64,000 nucleotides of DNA from WHTK01 sp965197795 (GTDB lineage Bacteria; Chloroflexota; Dehalococcoidia; DSTF01; WHTK01). The notes below the pieces were generated by a model. The model worked only from the letters and a program-made list of their open reading frames with translations. It was not told the DNA's origin and made no database searches. The stretch covers positions 3,100,001 to 3,164,000 of the forward strand of contig OZ240228.1 in assembly GCA_965197795.1 (NCBI GenBank), read 5' to 3'. Within the stretch, counting starts at the first letter, position 1, and every line of letters begins with the position of its first letter. The position numbers and the translations under genes were made by a program. This document shows positions 1-10,960 of this stretch, one piece after another.

Positions 1-8
1 AGCGCCTG

Positions 9-9
<1 letters not shown>
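1..9 (+). CDS. 3' end of an upstream gene, probably nuoK (partial)
   Basis: The first nine bases read Ser-Ala-stop, and the TGA overlaps the nuoL ATG by one base (TGATG). In complex I operons the gene before nuoL is normally nuoK. Only the last two codons are visible, so the identity rests on gene order alone. Confidence 0.35.
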
Positions 10-1931
<1,922 letters not shown>

Positions 1932-1932
1932 C

Positions 1933-3456
1933 GTGGAACAGGGACATGCTCTACTCGCGCTGATCGCGATACCGTTTTTGACGGCGGTCGTGCTCGTCCT
2001 TGTGCCTGGGGCGCGCAAGGACCTGGTTCGCCTGATCTCAGTGGCGTCAGGGCTGGCGCTGTTCATCATCTCCTTCTACGTCTTCGTCGATTACAGCGCC
2101 GACGGTACGGAGCAGTTCAGCTTCCTGCTGCGCTACGACTGGCTGGAGAACGTCGGCATCCTGGGCGAGGACGGCATCACGCTGCATCTTGGAATCGACG
2201 GTATCGCCGCGGTGATGATCCTGCTCAATGGTGTCGTGACCTTCGCCGGCACGTTGATCTCATGGAAGATCGAAACCAAGAACAAGGACTTCTTCGTCCT
2301 GTTCTTCATCCTCACGGCCGGCGTCTTCGGCACCTTCGCGTCGCTCGATCTGTTCTTCTTCTTCTTCTTCTTCGAGATCGCGGTGCTGCCAATGTACCTG
2401 TTGATCGCGGTGTGGGGCTCGAGCACGCAGTTCCCCAAGTTCTACCGCACCAAGGAATACAGCGCGATGAAGCTGATGCTGATGCTCGTCGGAGCTTCAG
2501 TGCTGCTGTTCTTCGGCATCTTCGCTACTTTCATCGAGGCCGGCCTCGGCACCTTCAACCTGCCCGACCTCTACGCTCACGCCGAAGCGGGCGGCTTCGA
2601 CACCAACTTCCAGAAGTGGATGTTCCCGCTGTTTGCCATCGGTGCCGGGTGCCTGGCGGGCCTGTGGCCGTTCCACACGTGGTCGCCCGACGGTCATGTC
2701 GCTGCGCCGACTGCCGTTTCCATGCTGCACGCCGGCGTCCTGATGAAGCTGGGCGCGTTCGGTATCCTTCGCCTCGGCATCCAGATGTTCCCGGAGGGCG
2801 CCGAGTTCTGGATGCCGGCCCTGGTCGTATTGGCCCTCATTAACATTCTCTACGGCGCGATTTCAGCGATGGGCCAGACCGACTTCAAGTACGTCATCGG
2901 TTACTCCTCGGTCAGCCACATGGGCTTCGTGATCCTGGGCTTGGCGACGCTGGATCCGGTTGGCATCAACGGCGCCGCTCTGCAAATGTTCTCGCACGGC
3001 GTCATGACGGCCCTTATGTTCGCCATGGTGGGTGTCCTCTACGACCAGGCGCATACGCGCGAGATAGCGCTGTTCGGAGGCCTGGCGAGCAAGATGCCAC
3101 TCTTTGCGACCTTTTTCTTGATCGCGGGTGTGACGTCCGTTGGCTTACCGGGCTCCTCGGGGTTCATTGCGGAGTTCAACATCATCGTCGGCACGGTAAC
3201 CACGTACCCGTGGGCTGCCGGTCTCGCCATCCTGGGTGTCGGTATCGCGGCGATCTACATCTTCCGCTTGCTGGCATTCGCGTTCTTCGGGCAATTTGAC
3301 GAGCAGCGTTGGGGCAGTCTCAGGGAGATGAACCGCTTCGAGATGGCCGGTGGTGGGCTGCTGATCGTCTTCATCCTCTTCCTGGGTCTGTGGCCGGCCA
3401 CGTTCGTCGACAAGATCGCGCCTTCGGTGCTTGACATTCTACAGGTGGCCGGATGA
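1933..3456 (+). CDS. nuoM: NADH-quinone oxidoreductase subunit M
   Basis: Second antiporter-like membrane subunit of complex I, 507 residues, typical length. It starts with GTG one base after nuoL. NuoM features include 'FKYVIGYSSVSHMGFV' near residue 320, 'WPFHTWSPDGHVAAPT' near 240, and a helix beginning LDL followed by seven consecutive Phe, then E, the family Glu of the proton path. The Phe run is encoded by seven identical TTC codons (2353-2373). The stop overlaps the nuoN ATG (ATGA), implying translational coupling. Confidence 0.97.
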   Translation: MEQGHALLALIAIPFLTAVVLVLVPGARKDLVRLISVASGLALFIISFYVFVDYSADGTEQFSFLLRYDWLENVGILGEDGITLHLGIDGIAAVMILLNGVVTFAGTLISWKIETKNKDFFVLFFILTAGVFGTFASLDLFFFFFFFEIAVLPMYLLIAVWGSSTQFPKFYRTKEYSAMKLMLMLVGASVLLFFGIFATFIEAGLGTFNLPDLYAHAEAGGFDTNFQKWMFPLFAIGAGCLAGLWPFHTWSPDGHVAAPTAVSMLHAGVLMKLGAFGILRLGIQMFPEGAEFWMPALVVLALINILYGAISAMGQTDFKYVIGYSSVSHMGFVILGLATLDPVGINGAALQMFSHGVMTALMFAMVGVLYDQAHTREIALFGGLASKMPLFATFFLIAGVTSVGLPGSSGFIAEFNIIVGTVTTYPWAAGLAILGVGIAAIYIFRLLAFAFFGQFDEQRWGSLREMNRFEMAGGGLLIVFILFLGLWPATFVDKIAPSVLDILQVAG

Positions 3457-4901
3457 GGGACGCCCTTAACCTCGACTACTCCCTGCTGATTCCTGAGTAC
3501 CTGCTGGGCGGGCTGGCGGTCCTGATCCTCGTCGTGGACATGCTGTTCCCCAAGGTCAAGAAGGACATGCTGCCGGTCATCGCCGGTGGCGGGCTGATCA
3601 TCGTCTTCCTCGTTTCGCTGCTCTACGTCGACACGGAGGACAATTTCGCCGGCCTGATCCTGATCGACGACTACACGACGTTCTTCCGCTGCTTCTTCAT
3701 CGCGACAACGTTCGCCATCGTGGTGGCGTCGTGGCAGTACGTCCAGAAGCGCCTGCGCAACCCCGGTGAGTACTACGCGCTACTGGTCCTTTCGACCGCG
3801 GGCGCGACGATCATGGCTTCGGCGCAGGAGCTGTTGACGGCGTACATCGGCCTCGAGCTGCTGAGCTTCAGCCTCTACATCCTCGTCTCCTACACCAAGA
3901 CAGAGGAGCGCTCGGTCGAAGCCGGTATGAAGTACCTGCTGCTCGGCGCGTTCGCCTCGGCGCTGTTGCTCTACGGCATCAGCTTCATCTACGGCACCAG
4001 CGGCAGCACCACGTACTCGGAGATCAGCGCCGCGTTCGAGGGTGGGACGCATGGCTTCGAGCTCGGCACGCTGATCGGCCTGGCGCTGATCGTGGCGGGC
4101 CTGGGCTTCAAGGTGGCGGCGGTGCCGTTCCACATGTGGACGCCCGACGCCTACGAAGGCGCGCCGCTGCCGATCACCGCGTACCTCTCGGCGACGTCGA
4201 AGGCGGCGGGCTTCGCGCTGCTGCTGCGCCTGTTCTCGGGCGCGCTGCTGCCCGTGATCGATGACTGGCAATTCATGATGGCGGCGCTGGCGGCGATCAC
4301 GATGCTGGTCGGTAACCTGATCGCGCTGCAGCAACACAACATCAAGCGCCTGCTGGCGTATTCCAGCATCGGCCAGGTGGGTTACATGCTAATGGGCATC
4401 ACGGCGTTGTCGCCGGAGGTGTCGAGCGCGCTGCTGCTGCACATGACGGGCTACGTGGTCACGAACCTCGCCATCTTCATGGCGCTGATCGCCTACAACA
4501 ACCAGACCGACATCGAGGAGATCGCCGACTTCCGCGGCATGTCGGACCGGGCGCCGCTGCTGGCGGCCGTGACCGCCGTGGCGCTGTTCTCGCTGGCCGG
4601 TATGCCGCTGTTCGCCGGCTTCCTGACCAAGTTCATCCTCTTCCAGTCCGTCGCCGACGCCGATTACTACTGGCTGGCGGCGGTCGCCGTGGTGGCGAGC
4701 TTCATCTCGCTCTACTACTACCTCGTGGTAATGAAGGCGATGTACGTGACGCACGCCGAGGAGACGAGCCGGATCCACGTGCCGCTGGTCCTGCAGGGCT
4801 CGGTCGTGGTCCTGGCGCTGGGCGTCTTCTTCGTCGGCCTCTACCCGCAGCCCGTTTTTGACCTGACGGACAGCGTCAGCGCCGTGCTGTTCACTAGCTA
4901 A
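3453..4901 (+). CDS. nuoN: NADH-quinone oxidoreductase subunit N
   Basis: Third antiporter-like subunit of complex I, 482 residues, full length. Diagnostic stretches are 'PFHMWTPDAYEGAP' near residue 227, 'IKRLLAYSSIGQVGYM' near 290 and the 'LSLAGMPLFAGF' type segment near 385. It is coupled to nuoM by a four-base ATGA overlap and is the last gene of the nuo operon here. Its TAA overlaps the stop codon of the convergent HAD gene, so there is no room for an intrinsic terminator between them. Confidence 0.97.
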   Translation: MRDALNLDYSLLIPEYLLGGLAVLILVVDMLFPKVKKDMLPVIAGGGLIIVFLVSLLYVDTEDNFAGLILIDDYTTFFRCFFIATTFAIVVASWQYVQKRLRNPGEYYALLVLSTAGATIMASAQELLTAYIGLELLSFSLYILVSYTKTEERSVEAGMKYLLLGAFASALLLYGISFIYGTSGSTTYSEISAAFEGGTHGFELGTLIGLALIVAGLGFKVAAVPFHMWTPDAYEGAPLPITAYLSATSKAAGFALLLRLFSGALLPVIDDWQFMMAALAAITMLVGNLIALQQHNIKRLLAYSSIGQVGYMLMGITALSPEVSSALLLHMTGYVVTNLAIFMALIAYNNQTDIEEIADFRGMSDRAPLLAAVTAVALFSLAGMPLFAGFLTKFILFQSVADADYYWLAAVAVVASFISLYYYLVVMKAMYVTHAEETSRIHVPLVLQGSVVVLALGVFFVGLYPQPVFDLTDSVSAVLFTS

Positions 4902-5610
4902 GCGTTCAGCAACCCCGGTAGCTCCGCCAACGAATTGATCTCGTAAGGTGGCTCAGGTTGAATCTTGTCGCGTGACTCGCCGGAGCGGTTCAGCCACACG
5001 GCCGTCAGTCCCGCGCCGAGAGCGCCCGCGACGTCACTGCTGAGGCTGTCCCCAACGTGCATGGCCTCTTGTGCCGTGGCTCCTACGCGTTCGAGAGCAA
5101 GATTGAAGATGGCTCTGTCCGGTTTGGACACCCCAAGCTCGCCAGAGATCAGGACGGCGTCAACAGCTTGATCGAGCCCCGTAGAGCGCAGCTTCTGCCT
5201 CTGTGTTTTGTCTGGCCCGTTGGTGATAATCGCCAAGCGTATGTCACCGGGAAGAGTTGAAAGTAGAGCGGTGGCGTCGTCGAACGGCTTGATAATCTCG
5301 AGACGGAGGCGGGAGTACGCATCCAGTGCGGCTCTTGCAATGTGGAGGTCGTTACAGTCGCACTCCGCTAGGGCCAGACGCCAGGCCTCGTAGCGCCACC
5401 TGTCGCCCGTAATCGCGCCGCGTTGCACGTCCTGGGCGACCGTAAGCCAATGGGCTTGAGAGACGCGCTTGTAAATGTCCCGCAGGTTGTCTAAATCAAA
5501 GTCTGGTTGACCCGCCGCGACTTCAGCTGCGGCACCTTTGAAAGGTCCCGCGCGAGGGCGTCGTCGATCAGGGTCTGGTCTAAGTCGAAGAAGACCGCTC
5601 GTATGCTCAT
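4898..5610 (-). CDS. HAD-superfamily hydrolase, third tandem copy (one frameshift)
   Basis: HAD phosphatase-like protein of the phosphoglycolate phosphatase/epoxide hydrolase-like type. Motif I is present as 'FFDLDQTLID' from the ATG at 5610, with Gln in place of the usual Gly/Asp after the second Asp. Motif II is 'IITNG', the motif III Lys lies in 'VSKPD', and motif IV is 'HVGDSLSSDVAGA'. The start overlaps the stop of the preceding HAD copy (ATGA). The frame breaks near 5540, so motif I and the rest are in different frames; a one-base correction would give about 237 residues. The substrate is unknown. Confidence 0.75.
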
Positions 5611-6310
5611 GCCAGGAGCTCGGACAGTTTACTGAGCGACGTGATCACGTGATGTGGCTCCGGGTCGGTCTCATTGCGTGTGCGGCCCGAACGGTTCAGC
5701 CAGACGGCGGTCATGCCAGCGTTCAGCGCGCCCCCGACGTCAGCCGCAAGGTTGTCCCCAACGTGCAGCATCACGTCTGGCTCGACGTTCAGCAACTCCG
5801 CCGTGCGATGAAAAATTGTTGCGTCGGGTTTAGCGGCGCCGAACTCACCGGAGATCAACACGGCGTCGAATGCCCGCTCGATGCCGCTGATCTCGACCTT
5901 TCGCCGCTGCGTATGAGGCGATCCGTTAGTTATTAATGCGAGCGGAAATCGGCCTGCGAGCGCGGTAAGGATACTGGCATCCTCGAAAAGCTGATAAGAA
6001 CGCTCGACATGGGAGGAGAAGGCCTCGAATGCAGCGTCGAGAAGCGCCGCGCCTTCCCAGCCACACGCCTTCAGAGCCCTGGACCAGATTTTTTGCTGAT
6101 TACATCGCCTTCGATGCCCGCGTTGAACTGGTCCTCGACGGTTGGCCAAAGCGACTCAAAGGCCTCCGTGTTGGCGCGAGCCAGGTCATCGACCGAGATG
6201 CGGGGCTCGATAGCGGCAACGCTGCGGCAAGCGACCTCGATCGCGCCGTCAATATCTGGGCTCTGAAGCAGCGTCCCGTCGAGATCGAAGCAGACGGCGC
6301 GGATCGTCAT
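5607..6310 (-). CDS. HAD-superfamily hydrolase, second tandem copy (one frameshift)
   Basis: HAD hydrolase with motif I 'CFDLDGTLLQ' at its N-terminus, motif II 'LITNG', motif III Lys in 'AAKPD', and motif IV 'HVGDNLAADVGGA'. The frame breaks at a run of six T on the + strand (6089-6094). One extra base there would join the cap segment '...DVISKK' to 'IWSRALKACGWEG' and restore about 235 residues. The ATG at 6310 overlaps the stop of copy 1 and the TGA overlaps the start of copy 3, so all three are translationally coupled. The homopolymer position makes a sequencing error the first suspicion. Confidence 0.77.
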
Positions 6311-6977
6311 GGCAGCAACCCCCGCAGCTCGCATAACGACTCGATGACGTGGTGCGCTTGCGGCTGCACGGGTCCGCGAGGGTGACCGTTTGGGTTGAGC
6401 CAAACGCCGATGTCGCCGGCGTTCAGCGCGCCGGCGACATCGGAATCCAGGCTGTCGCCGACCATCCACGCCTCGTTGGCGGAGACGCCGAGGCGCTGCA
6501 GCGCGTACTCGAAGATGCGAGCGTCTGGCTTGCCAAGGTCGACGTCAGAGGACGTGACGAGTAGCTCGACGTAGCGGTCGAGGCCGCTAAACGCCAGGCG
6601 CGCCGGCTGAATGTCGCCGCCGCCATTCGTAACTACGGCGAGCCGATGCGTCGCTCTGAGGTCGCTCAGCACGGCTTCGACGCCTGCGAGCGGCGCGCTG
6701 GTCTCGATGAGGTGGCCAGGGAACGGTCGCGGACGGCCGCCGCGAGTGACGTGTCGTAACCGGCGCCTCGCAGCGCCTGCTGCCATATGGCCCGCCTCTG
6801 TGCCGCGAGGTCGCCGGCGCCCCAGAACGGCGGTGAAAGATCGTCGTAGGCAGGGCGTAGCTTCTCGATGTCGAAGCCGAAGTCGTCGCACAGGCGACGC
6901 ATGCTGAGTGCATAAGATACGCTGCCGTCGATGAGCGTGTCGTCTAGATCGAACAGGATCGCCTTGATGGCCGGCAT
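6307..6977 (-). CDS. HAD-superfamily hydrolase, first tandem copy (one frameshift)
   Basis: First gene of the coupled HAD trio. Motif I is 'LFDLDDTLID' at residue 8, motif II 'VVTNGGGD', motif III Lys in 'LGKPD', and motif IV 'MVGDSLDSDVAGA'. The frame changes near 6720, between the cap helices and 'FPGHLIETS'. Corrected, it would be about 224 residues. The three copies share the same C-terminal pattern (GVWLN or AVWLN, then a proline-rich link to 'hVI.SL.EL..LL'), so they arose by tandem duplication and have diverged. Confidence 0.75.
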
Positions 6978-7026
6978 GTGAGGTCCCCTTTGATACCCAG
7001 GCAGGGCGCCGAGCGCCCTCGCGACG

Positions 7027-7773
7027 TCAGGCCGTCGTTGCCTCGGTATGGGGATGGTCGAGGCTGGTCAGCATGATCTCGCCGAAGGACGACTCTTGCT
7101 CGGCGTGCAGGTCGTCGCTCTTGAGCAGGTCGAGGATGGCGAGGAAGGTGATGATCGCCTCGAAGCGCGTCTCGCAGTCCTCGATCAGGTGCGCGAAAGC
7201 CACGCGGCCGGTGCGCTTGACCCGGGCCAGCAGCGTCTGACGCCGCTCGACGATGTTGAGGACCGGGCGTTGCAGGCGTTCCGGCTCGGGCTCCACGGGC
7301 ACGCGCTCCAGCGCCTTGGCCAACGCCGCGAGTAGCTTCTTCATCGTCACCTGCTCGAGGCCGGTGGGAGCCCAGTCGCTGGGCGGCGGCGCGATGCGAG
7401 GGAAAGAGCGGTGGCCCGACTCCTCGAGGTCGCGCAGGTAGGAAGCAGCGTTCTTGTAGGTGCGGTACTCCTCCAGTTGAGCCGTGATGTCGGTGGCGAT
7501 CTCCTCGGCGAGCAGCTCGTCCTCGGCCAGCTGCTCCGGCGTACGGGGCAGCAGGGCGCGCGACTTGAGGAAGAGCAGCTTGGCGCCGATCGCCACGAAG
7601 TCGGCCAGCGCGCGCAGGTCGAGGCTGTCCTGGGCGCGCAGCATGCCGATGTACTGGTCGGTGACCTGGACGAGCGACACAGAGGTGATCTCGAGCTCTT
7701 CGCGCTCGATGAGATGAAGCAGGAGGTCGAGAGGGCCTTCGAAGACGGGCGTCGAAACCGCCAGCATGGTCAT
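7027..7773 (-). CDS. scpA: Segregation and condensation protein A
   Basis: Kleisin subunit of the bacterial SMC-ScpAB condensin, 248 residues, full length. The N-terminal signature 'VFEGPLDLLLHLIE' lies at residues 9-22, followed by the helical bundle 'VTDQYIGML', 'AIGAKLLFLKSRALLP', and the C-terminal winged helix with 'FLAILDLLK'. ScpB is usually encoded next door; here the downstream neighbours are the HAD genes, so scpB is not within reach. The frame is intact. Confidence 0.95.
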   Translation of the reverse strand: MTMLAVSTPVFEGPLDLLLHLIEREELEITSVSLVQVTDQYIGMLRAQDSLDLRALADFVAIGAKLLFLKSRALLPRTPEQLAEDELLAEEIATDITAQLEEYRTYKNAASYLRDLEESGHRSFPRIAPPPSDWAPTGLEQVTMKKLLAALAKALERVPVEPEPERLQRPVLNIVERRQTLLARVKRTGRVAFAHLIEDCETRFEAIITFLAILDLLKSDDLHAEQESSFGEIMLTSLDHPHTEATTA

Positions 7774-7856
7774 GCTGTTATTCCCCTAGCGTTCGCCACC
7801 CGCGTAAGGATACGGGCTAACCCGGCCGGGGGCAATCAGATAGTAGCGGGGTAGGT

Positions 7857-8231
7857 TTACTTCTCGTTGCTGGGGAGGTCGGGGCGCAGGGCGGCGGCGC
7901 CGCGCAGGTAGACGTGGCAGACCTCGTCCTGGGCCTGCTCCGTGTTGACGTGCAGCATGATGCGCAGGCACATGCGCAGGCTGCCGGGCACGTCCATCTC
8001 GTGACCGCACATCAGCGCGACGTTGGTCCAGCCGAAATCGCTGCGCGCAACTACGGCCGGGAACTCGGCGTCGAGGTCGGTGGTGGTGGTGAAGTAGGCG
8101 CTGGCGACGTCGTCGACTTCGATGGCGTTGAGCCGGATTATCTCGCCAAGCAGCTCCCGCGTGGCGTCCAGGATGGCTTCACGCGTGTTGGTCTCGACCG
8201 TGGTAGCGCCGCGAATCCCCCTGACCTGCAT
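7857..8231 (-). CDS. aroH: Chorismate mutase, AroH class
   Basis: Monofunctional trimeric chorismate mutase (chorismate to prephenate, Phe/Tyr branch), 124 residues. The active-site N-terminus 'VRGIRGATTVE' and the 'VPGSLRMCLRIMLHVNT' and 'YLRGAAALRPDL' segments match the Bacillus subtilis AroH type. It lies 11 bases downstream of trpA on the same strand, so the two aromatic amino acid genes are probably co-transcribed. Confidence 0.93.
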   Translation of the reverse strand: MQVRGIRGATTVETNTREAILDATRELLGEIIRLNAIEVDDVASAYFTTTTDLDAEFPAVVARSDFGWTNVALMCGHEMDVPGSLRMCLRIMLHVNTEQAQDEVCHVYLRGAAALRPDLPSNEK

Positions 8232-8242
8232 CGGCTTGCCGT

Positions 8243-9067
8243 TTACCTTCCTGGGCCTCGGGCGGAGGGTCTAACCCGGCCCGATAGCGTTTCGACGTAA
8301 TCGCGGACGGCGGCAACGCGTTCGCCCGGCTGCAGCGAATTGATCAGGTCCATCGTGGCACTGCCGATCACTGCCCCATCGGCGACGCCCGCGAGCGTCT
8401 CAACGTGCTCGCGGCGGGATATGCCGAATCCTACCGCCAGCGGTAGAGCGGTGCAACGACGGACGCGGCCAATGAAGTCGCGCAGGTCGGCAGGCAGCTC
8501 GCTGCGCGCGCCCGTGACGCCGGCCACGCTGACACAGTAGATGAACCCGGCCGCCTGCGCCGCGATGAGCTGGAGGCGCTCGTCGCTCGAAGTCGGCGCG
8601 ACGAGGAAGACGATGTCGAGTCCGGCGGCGTCGAAGGTCCGCTTTGTCTCGGCCGCTTCCTCAGGAGGCAGGTCGACCAGGATGATGCCGTCGCCGCCGG
8701 CGGCCGCGGCGTCCTGCGCGAAACGCTCAGCGCCGTAAGCCAGCACCGGGTTGAGGTAGCTCATGTAGATGATCGCAACGTCGGGGTGCCGCGCCCGCGC
8801 CTGGCGCGCGAACTCGATGCAGCCCGCCGGCGTCGTGCCGTTGTCCAGCGCTTCGAAGACGCCGCGCTGCACCGTCGTGCCGTCCGCCAGCGGGTCGCTG
8901 AACGGGATCTGTACCTCGATGAGGTCAGAGCCCCCTTCGATCATCGCGTCGAAGATGGCCGGCGTCTCGGCTGTGGACGGGTAGCCGGGGATGACGTGCG
9001 TCACCAGCGCTAGCCGTCCTTCCGTTTTTGCCCGCGCGAATGCTGCCGTGATTCTCGAGGCTGCCAT
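8243..9067 (-). CDS. trpA: Tryptophan synthase alpha chain
   Basis: Converts indole-3-glycerol phosphate to indole and glyceraldehyde 3-phosphate. Catalytic Glu51 lies in 'LIEVQIPFSDPLADG' and Asp62 in the same loop. The phosphate-binding 'GFGIS' and 'GSA' elements are near the C-terminus. I chose the ATG at 9067, giving 274 residues and the usual start 'MAASRITAAFARAK'. An in-frame start at 9163 would add 32 residues with no family counterpart and would overlap the divergent lipoprotein gene. Confidence 0.95.
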   Translation of the reverse strand: MAASRITAAFARAKTEGRLALVTHVIPGYPSTAETPAIFDAMIEGGSDLIEVQIPFSDPLADGTTVQRGVFEALDNGTTPAGCIEFARQARARHPDVAIIYMSYLNPVLAYGAERFAQDAAAAGGDGIILVDLPPEEAAETKRTFDAAGLDIVFLVAPTSSDERLQLIAAQAAGFIYCVSVAGVTGARSELPADLRDFIGRVRRCTALPLAVGFGISRREHVETLAGVADGAVIGSATMDLINSLQPGERVAAVRDYVETLSGRVRPSARGPGR

Positions 9068-9161
9068 CGGATTCAGGCTAGCCGCCGCGGGGTGAACGCG
9101 CAACGAGATGGTTAAGAGACTACATACCGTGCGAGTACGAAGCCGCCGATAATATCGAGGC

Positions 9162-9769
9162 ATGAAATTGATCGGGTTGCTCCTCGCCGTTTCACTCGCC
9201 GTGTTCGCCGGCGCCTGTAACGATGGCGACGAGCCTGCCGACGCGACGGCGACGGCGGATCAGCCTGCTGGTGGTGGTCAGCAGCAGTCGCCGACGCAGC
9301 CCGCTGGCGGCGGGAACACTCCAACGCTGCTGTTCGGCCAGTTCTTCGCGTTCACCTTCGGGCAGGGGCCAAGCCCGGCCGGCGATGCGGCACTACTGGT
9401 AGACGTGCGGGTCGGTGCTCATGAGGGCTTCGACCGTGTCGTCTTCGAGTTCACCGATGCGCAGAGTCTCTCCGGGGTCATTCAGTACGAAGAAACGTCA
9501 TCCAGTGCGGCTCCGGGTTGTCTGTGGAGGTCTCGGGCTCTGCCGTCATCGTGGCGCACTTCGACATGACCAACGCGCACACGGAATCGGGCCAACTGAC
9601 CCTTCCTTCGAACACGGTTCCGGGACCCGGAAAATCGATACTTGAAGCCGAGAGCATCTGCGACTTCGAGGCGGTGGTCGAGTGGGCCGTCGGCGTCGAC
9701 GGCGAGAAGCCGTTCACGATGACGTTGCTGCAGGGACCGAACCGCGTCGTGATCGACGTGGCGCACTGA
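9162..9769 (+). CDS. AMIN-like domain lipoprotein (one frameshift)
   Basis: The N-terminus is a lipoprotein signal peptide, hydrophobic residues 3-17 followed by lipobox 'FAGAC'. A low-complexity Ala/Gly/Gln/Thr/Pro linker follows. The rest looks like an AMIN-like beta-sandwich domain: 'GFDRVVFEF', then in the second frame 'CGSGLSVEVSGSA', 'ICDFEAVVEWAVGV' and 'PNRVVIDVAH' at the C-terminus. The frame changes near 9490. Corrected, it would be about 202 residues, anchored outside the membrane. AMIN domains in general bind cell-wall or periplasmic targets; the ligand here is unknown. Confidence 0.65.
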
Positions 9770-9783
9770 CCGACACGGGCCGC

Positions 9784-9789
9784 TATAAT
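9784..9789 (+). promoter_or_regulatory. Candidate -10 element upstream of moaA
   Basis: A perfect TATAAT lies 74 bases before the moaA start. I see no matching -35 box at normal spacing, so this is a weak call. Confidence 0.3.
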
Positions 9790-9862
9790 TGTTGAAGCGC
9801 TGACTGGCGCGAAGGCGGCTTTCGGGCCGTCTCTTTGCCCCGTGAACAGGCTTTGAAACCGC

Positions 9863-10882
9863 ATGACCAACGCGCCGATCCTGGATAGCCTGCAGCGTCC
9901 GCTGCATGACTTGCGCATCTCCGTCACGGACCGCTGCAACTTTCGCTGCACCTACTGCATGCCGAAGGAGGTCTTCGGCCGTGACTACGTCTTCCTGTCA
10001 CGCCGGGAGCTGCTGAGCTTCGAGGAGGTCGCGCGTCTTGCGAGCGTCTTCGTCAAGCTGGGCGTCAAGAAAGTGCGACTAACCGGTGGCGAGCCGATGC
10101 TGCGCCGCGACTTCGAGAAGCTGGTCGAAATGCTGGCCGGTATTGAGGGGCTGGAAGACATCGCGATGACGACTAATGGCTCCTTGATGACGCTACAACG
10201 CGCCCGCGATCTCAAGACCGCGGGGCTCAACCGCGTCACGGTCAGCCTCGACTCGCTGGACGAAGCGACATTTCAGTCGATGAACGACGTCGGCTTCCCG
10301 GTCGCCAAGGTGCTGGAAGCAATCGAGAACGCGGCAGCGGCGGGCCTGGAGGCGGTAAAGGTCGATATGGTGGTGAAGCGCGGCGTCAACGAAAACGACA
10401 TCCTGCCCATGGCGCGCCACTTCCGCAACAGCGGTCACATCCTGCGCTTCATCGAGTACATGGACGTCGGCACGACGAACGGCTGGCGCCTGGAGGACGT
10501 CGTCTCGGCCAAGGACATCCTCGCGATGCTGAGCCGCGAGTGGGAAATTGAGCCCGTAGAGCCAAACTACTTCGGCGAAGTCGCCGAGCGTTACCGCTAC
10601 ACGGACGGCGGCGGCGAGGTCGGCATTATTACCTCGGTGACCGCGGCATTCTGCGGGGCGTGCACGCGCGCCCGGCTTTCGGCCGACGGCGAGCTGTACA
10701 CCTGCCTCTTCGGCGTCAAAGGCCACGACCTGCGCACGCTGCTACGGGACGGCGCGAGCGACACCGAGCTCGAGGCCACCCTGCGAGGCATCTGGAGTCA
10801 GCGAAGCGACCGCTACTCTGAGATCCGCAGCGAGGATACGATCGGCCTGCACAAGGTCGAGATGTCGAAGATCGGCGGCTAG
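9863..10882 (+). CDS. moaA: GTP 3',8-cyclase (molybdenum cofactor biosynthesis protein A)
   Basis: Radical SAM enzyme for the first step of molybdopterin synthesis. The SAM cluster ligands Cys25, Cys29 and Cys32 sit in 'DRCNFRCTYC'. The second 4Fe-4S cluster ligands are in 'FCGACTRARL' and 'ELYTC'. 'RLTGGEPMLRRD' and the SAM-binding region follow the first motif, and the chain ends with the conserved Gly-Gly. At 339 residues it is full length and unbroken. No other moa gene lies nearby. Confidence 0.95.
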   Translation: MTNAPILDSLQRPLHDLRISVTDRCNFRCTYCMPKEVFGRDYVFLSRRELLSFEEVARLASVFVKLGVKKVRLTGGEPMLRRDFEKLVEMLAGIEGLEDIAMTTNGSLMTLQRARDLKTAGLNRVTVSLDSLDEATFQSMNDVGFPVAKVLEAIENAAAAGLEAVKVDMVVKRGVNENDILPMARHFRNSGHILRFIEYMDVGTTNGWRLEDVVSAKDILAMLSREWEIEPVEPNYFGEVAERYRYTDGGGEVGIITSVTAAFCGACTRARLSADGELYTCLFGVKGHDLRTLLRDGASDTELEATLRGIWSQRSDRYSEIRSEDTIGLHKVEMSKIGG

Positions 10883-10960
10883 GAAAACAGAACTCGGCGG
10901 CATCCCTGCGTCGGTTGTGCGAATCGCATTCCCCGTGTTGTTCCCGTAAGGAGACCGCTC

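Noticed and set aside
4898..6977. Programmed ribosomal frameshifting in the three HAD genes
   Set aside because: The break positions differ among the copies and I saw no slippery heptamer with a downstream pseudoknot; indels are simpler.
9770..9862. Molybdenum-cofactor riboswitch upstream of moaA
   Set aside because: The 93-base leader has one small hairpin only and none of the layout expected for that riboswitch.
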